The notes beneath the pieces were generated by a model. That model had not been told where the DNA came from and did no database searches. It saw nothing but the letters and a program-made list of their open reading frames with translations. The position numbers and the translations under genes were made by a program. Shown in pieces: positions 63,011-64,000 of a DNA stretch of 64,000 nucleotides. Origin of the DNA: Photobacterium angustum (lineage in GTDB: Bacteria > Pseudomonadota > Gammaproteobacteria > Enterobacterales > Vibrionaceae); the NCBI RefSeq assembly GCF_003026365.1, contig NZ_PYOM01000004.1:186001-250000 (forward strand), given 5' to 3'. Position 1 is the stretch's first letter, and every line of letters starts with the position of its first letter.

Positions 63011-63904
63011 CTAAGTTAGTTGTTTGTATTGCCTTAATTGGAAATCTGGCTTTTTGGTCACTAAGTAGACTGCACAGGCAGCTAGAAGAAAACCTATGAC
63101 TCCTTTCCAATCCAAAGATTCACCAAACATTAGCCAAGCTTGAATAGCCGTTACAGGAGGAACTAAATAGAATAGAGAAGCGACCGAGGATGAGGCACTT
63201 TTATTTACCATATAAAGAAGTAAAAGTAGTGCGATACATGAGAGACAAACTACTAACCAAGCTAATGTTAAAATAAACTCAGTTGTCCATTGAACTTCCA
63301 TCGTTTCAAAGTTGAATGCTACAGGAAAAAATAACATTAAGGCTGCTAAGTATTGAACGCTTGCTCCTCCAATCATATCTATCTTCTGACAATATTTCTT
63401 TTGGTAAAGTGTGCCCACAGTAATACCAATTAATGCACAAAAACTGAAAAAAAATGCACTCGTTTTATGCAATTCTGATTGCCATTCAATTTTCCCCATC
63501 AACACCATAGCGATACCAATGAAACCTATGATCAGACCAACCCATTGAGATAGCCTAAATTTTTCTTGAGTAGAAAATAAGAGAATAATCGCTGTTAATA
63601 TCGGCTGAAACCCTACAAGTAATGAGCTTAACCCTGCTGGCATTCCTTGACTGATCGCGTAATAGCTCCCACCAAGATAAAAACCATGGATTAACAGCCC
63701 AGAAATAAAGCTGTGAAAAAAGTTCATACCTTTAGGAATACGCTTATTAAGTACTACTGAGATAATTAGAAATAACAATATGTTTAAAGCCATACGGATA
63801 GAGAGAAGTGTGGCCGGTTCTGCATAGTTTAATCCTAATCTTGCTCCGATGAATCCAGATGCCCAGAGAACAACAAATACAAAGGGGATAGCCTTAGTTA
63901 GCAT
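63011..63904 (-). CDS. EamA-family (DMT) transporter
   Basis: The 297-residue inner-membrane protein has ten predicted helices in two EamA repeats, as in the drug/metabolite transporter superfamily. LTKAIPFVFVVLWASGFIGARLGLNYAEPATLLSIRM is the typical first repeat start, and SLFYLVPPVTAIQAWLMFGESLDWKGVIGFLLAACAVYLVT the typical second-repeat end. Members export amino acids, metabolites or purine ribonucleosides; the substrate is not predictable. It is a single gene convergent with the tRNA operon, and its promoter lies at the right edge of the window. Confidence 0.88.
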   Translation of the reverse strand: MLTKAIPFVFVVLWASGFIGARLGLNYAEPATLLSIRMALNILLFLIISVVLNKRIPKGMNFFHSFISGLLIHGFYLGGSYYAISQGMPAGLSSLLVGFQPILTAIILLFSTQEKFRLSQWVGLIIGFIGIAMVLMGKIEWQSELHKTSAFFFSFCALIGITVGTLYQKKYCQKIDMIGGASVQYLAALMLFFPVAFNFETMEVQWTTEFILTLAWLVVCLSCIALLLLLYMVNKSASSSVASLFYLVPPVTAIQAWLMFGESLDWKGVIGFLLAACAVYLVTKKPDFQLRQYKQLT

Positions 63905-64000
63905 AATTAATCCTTGTGATATAACTCATGTTACTTTGAATACAATTAATATACTTTGGTGCAGATATTTAAAAAGTTACAGAGTTCAGTGTTTCTATGG

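Overview
The window is part of the second chromosome (Chr2) of a member of the Vibrionaceae, most likely a Photobacterium. The decisive evidence lies at 47.2-52.8 kb. There parB2 and parA2, an origin with a regular iteron array, and rctB sit in the order known for Vibrio Chr2, and seven palindromes match the Vibrio parS2 consensus (TTTACANTGTAAA). The DNA is AT-rich. No phage, IS transposase or CRISPR array was seen.

Layout. 0-5.5 kb: the end of an unknown gene, a secreted glycosidase-like protein, and an mgtE operon. Ahead of mgtE lies a candidate leader-peptide attenuator: a strong promoter, a 19-codon ORF beginning Met-Asp-Asn-Asp, and three RNA segments that can pair in mutually exclusive ways. 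5.9-9.6 kb: a Fur-box TonB receptor divergent from a Zur-box COG0523 GTPase. 9.7-21.4 kb: an accessory region of small stress, repair and acetyltransferase genes. It includes four copies of a short GAGCTAG...CTAGCTC repeat and three attC-like sites that delimit integron-type gene cassettes (four GNAT genes and a metallo-beta-lactamase-fold gene) with no integrase in the window. 21.7-22.8 kb: a D-threonine aldolase-like enzyme.

23.3-33.8 kb: a complete aga-type N-acetylgalactosamine operon with two tandem AgaR/DeoR regulators, tagatose-bisphosphate aldolase subunits, AgaS, four PTS subunits and a deacetylase, convergent with ackA. GalNAc would enter and be phosphorylated by the PTS, be deacetylated, deaminated and isomerised to tagatose-6-P, then be phosphorylated (kinase not in the window) and cleaved. 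Acetate released by the deacetylase could be used by AckA. The glycosidase-like gene at 0.3 kb is a possible upstream source of GalNAc, which is inference only.

34-44 kb: a xenobiotic acetyltransferase, a cluster of DUF333 proteins with one decayed copy, Sel1 and DUF11 proteins, a YhbP-like protein, a PAS-LuxR regulator, pdxH and a degenerate GGDEF/EAL receptor. A satellite group of origin-type iterons lies at 38.6-39.6 kb, about 11 kb from the origin. 44.1-45.1 kb is a gene-free segment with six parS2 sites and two 7-bp tandem arrays. 45-53 kb: tmcA, parB2, parA2, ori2 and rctB. 53-60 kb: a patatin/outer-membrane autotransporter and a large M36 metalloprotease lipoprotein. 60-64 kb: an AraC regulator, a small lipoprotein, a five-tRNA operon (Ser, Asp, Thr, Tyr, Asn) and an EamA transporter.

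All family assignments come from reading motifs and remembered family features; no database search was run.
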